This document shows, one piece after another, positions 63,587 to 64,000 of a stretch of 64,000 bases of DNA (position 1 is the stretch's first letter; every line of letters starts with the position of its first letter). The translations under genes and the position numbers were made by a program. The notes under the pieces are model-generated. The model worked only from the letters and a program-made list of their open reading frames with translations, did no database searches and had not been told where the DNA came from. The DNA is from Eubacteriaceae bacterium (GTDB lineage: Bacteria; Bacillota; Clostridia; Eubacteriales; Anaerofustaceae), in the NCBI GenBank assembly GCA_009782515.1, contig WRIY01000009.1, forward strand, positions 1 to 64,000. Direction: 5' to 3'.

Positions 63587-64000
63587 TACTTTTCAGCCCT
63601 TTTCAAGTTGTCCAGCTTTTCGCGCAAGTAGTCAATCGTGTCAGATTTAAACTGCCTGATATTCAGGTCGATGGGGGATGGCGACTTAAATTTAGCTATC
63701 TTTCTGTTTGAAAAAAAGACATACATGCCAGTGCCAAGGCCTATTGTATAGGCAATAGTAATTATGCTAAAGGCTTCCGGATGGCCGGAGCCCAGAATTC
63801 TTGCGAATTCTTTTTGCGTCTCCATCATGCCGACATCAACATGAAAGTACATAACAGACATCGCCGATCCAAAGAAAACCATCACATAAATAAGTGCATT
63901 AATAATAAGATGAAAGATACTGTTTTTCTTTTTTTTCTCAGCAATGACAACAACTGATTTTGGGTTTACAAGCTCTATATCATGCTGGCCCAGAGTTTCG
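63586..64000 (-). CDS. spoVAA: Stage V sporulation protein AA, 5' part outside window
   Basis: The frame is open to the window edge and reads ETLGQHDIELVNPKSVVVIAEKKKK at its visible start. Membrane segments follow (HLIINALIYVMVFFGSAMSVMYF, AFSIITIAYTIGLGTGMYVFFS), then a soluble tail ending LDNLKRAEK. About 137 C-terminal residues of a ~200-residue SpoVAA are present; the N-terminal part and the operon promoter (expected to be sigma-G dependent) lie beyond the window. Identification rests on context and on the IELVNPKSV-type segment. Confidence 0.85.
   Translation of the reverse strand, partial: ETLGQHDIELVNPKSVVVIAEKKKKNSIFHLIINALIYVMVFFGSAMSVMYFHVDVGMMETQKEFARILGSGHPEAFSIITIAYTIGLGTGMYVFFSNRKIAKFKSPSPIDLNIRQFKSDTIDYLREKLDNLKRAEK

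Overview
The window looks like chromosomal DNA of an anaerobic, endospore-forming member of the Clostridia (Bacillota). This rests on a complete spoVAA-AB-AC-AD-AE order at the right end, a clpC-mcsB-mcsA heat-shock operon, a Gram-positive style LexA, CobT under a cobalamin riboswitch, UroD/DUF1638-type corrinoid proteins, strong AGGAGG-type ribosome binding sites and moderate G+C. No prophage, CRISPR array, rRNA operon or intact insertion sequence was seen.

Layout. 0-2.6 kb: tRNA-Arg and tRNA-Gly, lgt and an acidic/proline-rich protein of unknown function, all on the minus strand. 3-13.6 kb: a plus-strand housekeeping run (tex, nitroreductase, miaB, mutS, mutL, miaA, methionine gamma-lyase family). 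13.6-15.6 kb: lexA and a Xer-type tyrosine recombinase on the minus strand. 16-20.7 kb: a phosphate (Pst) operon with two PstB paralogues whose lost motifs are complementary. 21-24 kb: a PadR regulator followed by two DUF2812 membrane proteins, the second broken by one in-frame stop. 24.2-27.3 kb: UroD-like, YbaK and DUF1638 proteins on the minus strand. 27.6-28.1 kb: an AT-rich island ending in a 28-bp dif-like site, next to a catalytic-domain-only tyrosine recombinase.

29.5-40 kb (minus strand): an Ig-repeat surface protein, a divergent FtsZ-like protein without the tubulin signature, riboswitch-controlled cobT, then clpC-mcsB-mcsA. That operon is headed not by ctsR but by a Y1-transposase-like protein that has lost its HUH histidines and carries a C-terminal HTH. 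A perfect 33-nt palindrome overlaps the -35 box of its promoter. 40.8-60.7 kb: a seven-gene operon for an unidentified secondary lipid or polyketide, made of PfaA-like and PfaC-like megasynthases, a PfaD enoyl reductase, a condensation/acyltransferase-fold protein, an ABC exporter pair and a radical-SAM-fold protein without its cluster cysteines. 61.3-64 kb: the spoVA operon (calcium dipicolinate transport), with spoVAA running off the end.

Gene polarity changes from mainly plus (left) to mainly minus (right) around 24-29 kb, and the dif-like site lies inside that change. Together these suggest that the window spans the replication terminus. A recurring theme is the degenerate paralogue: PstB2, the transposase-derived protein, the FtsZ-like protein and the radical-SAM-like protein have each lost catalytic residues while keeping an intact frame and good translation signals.
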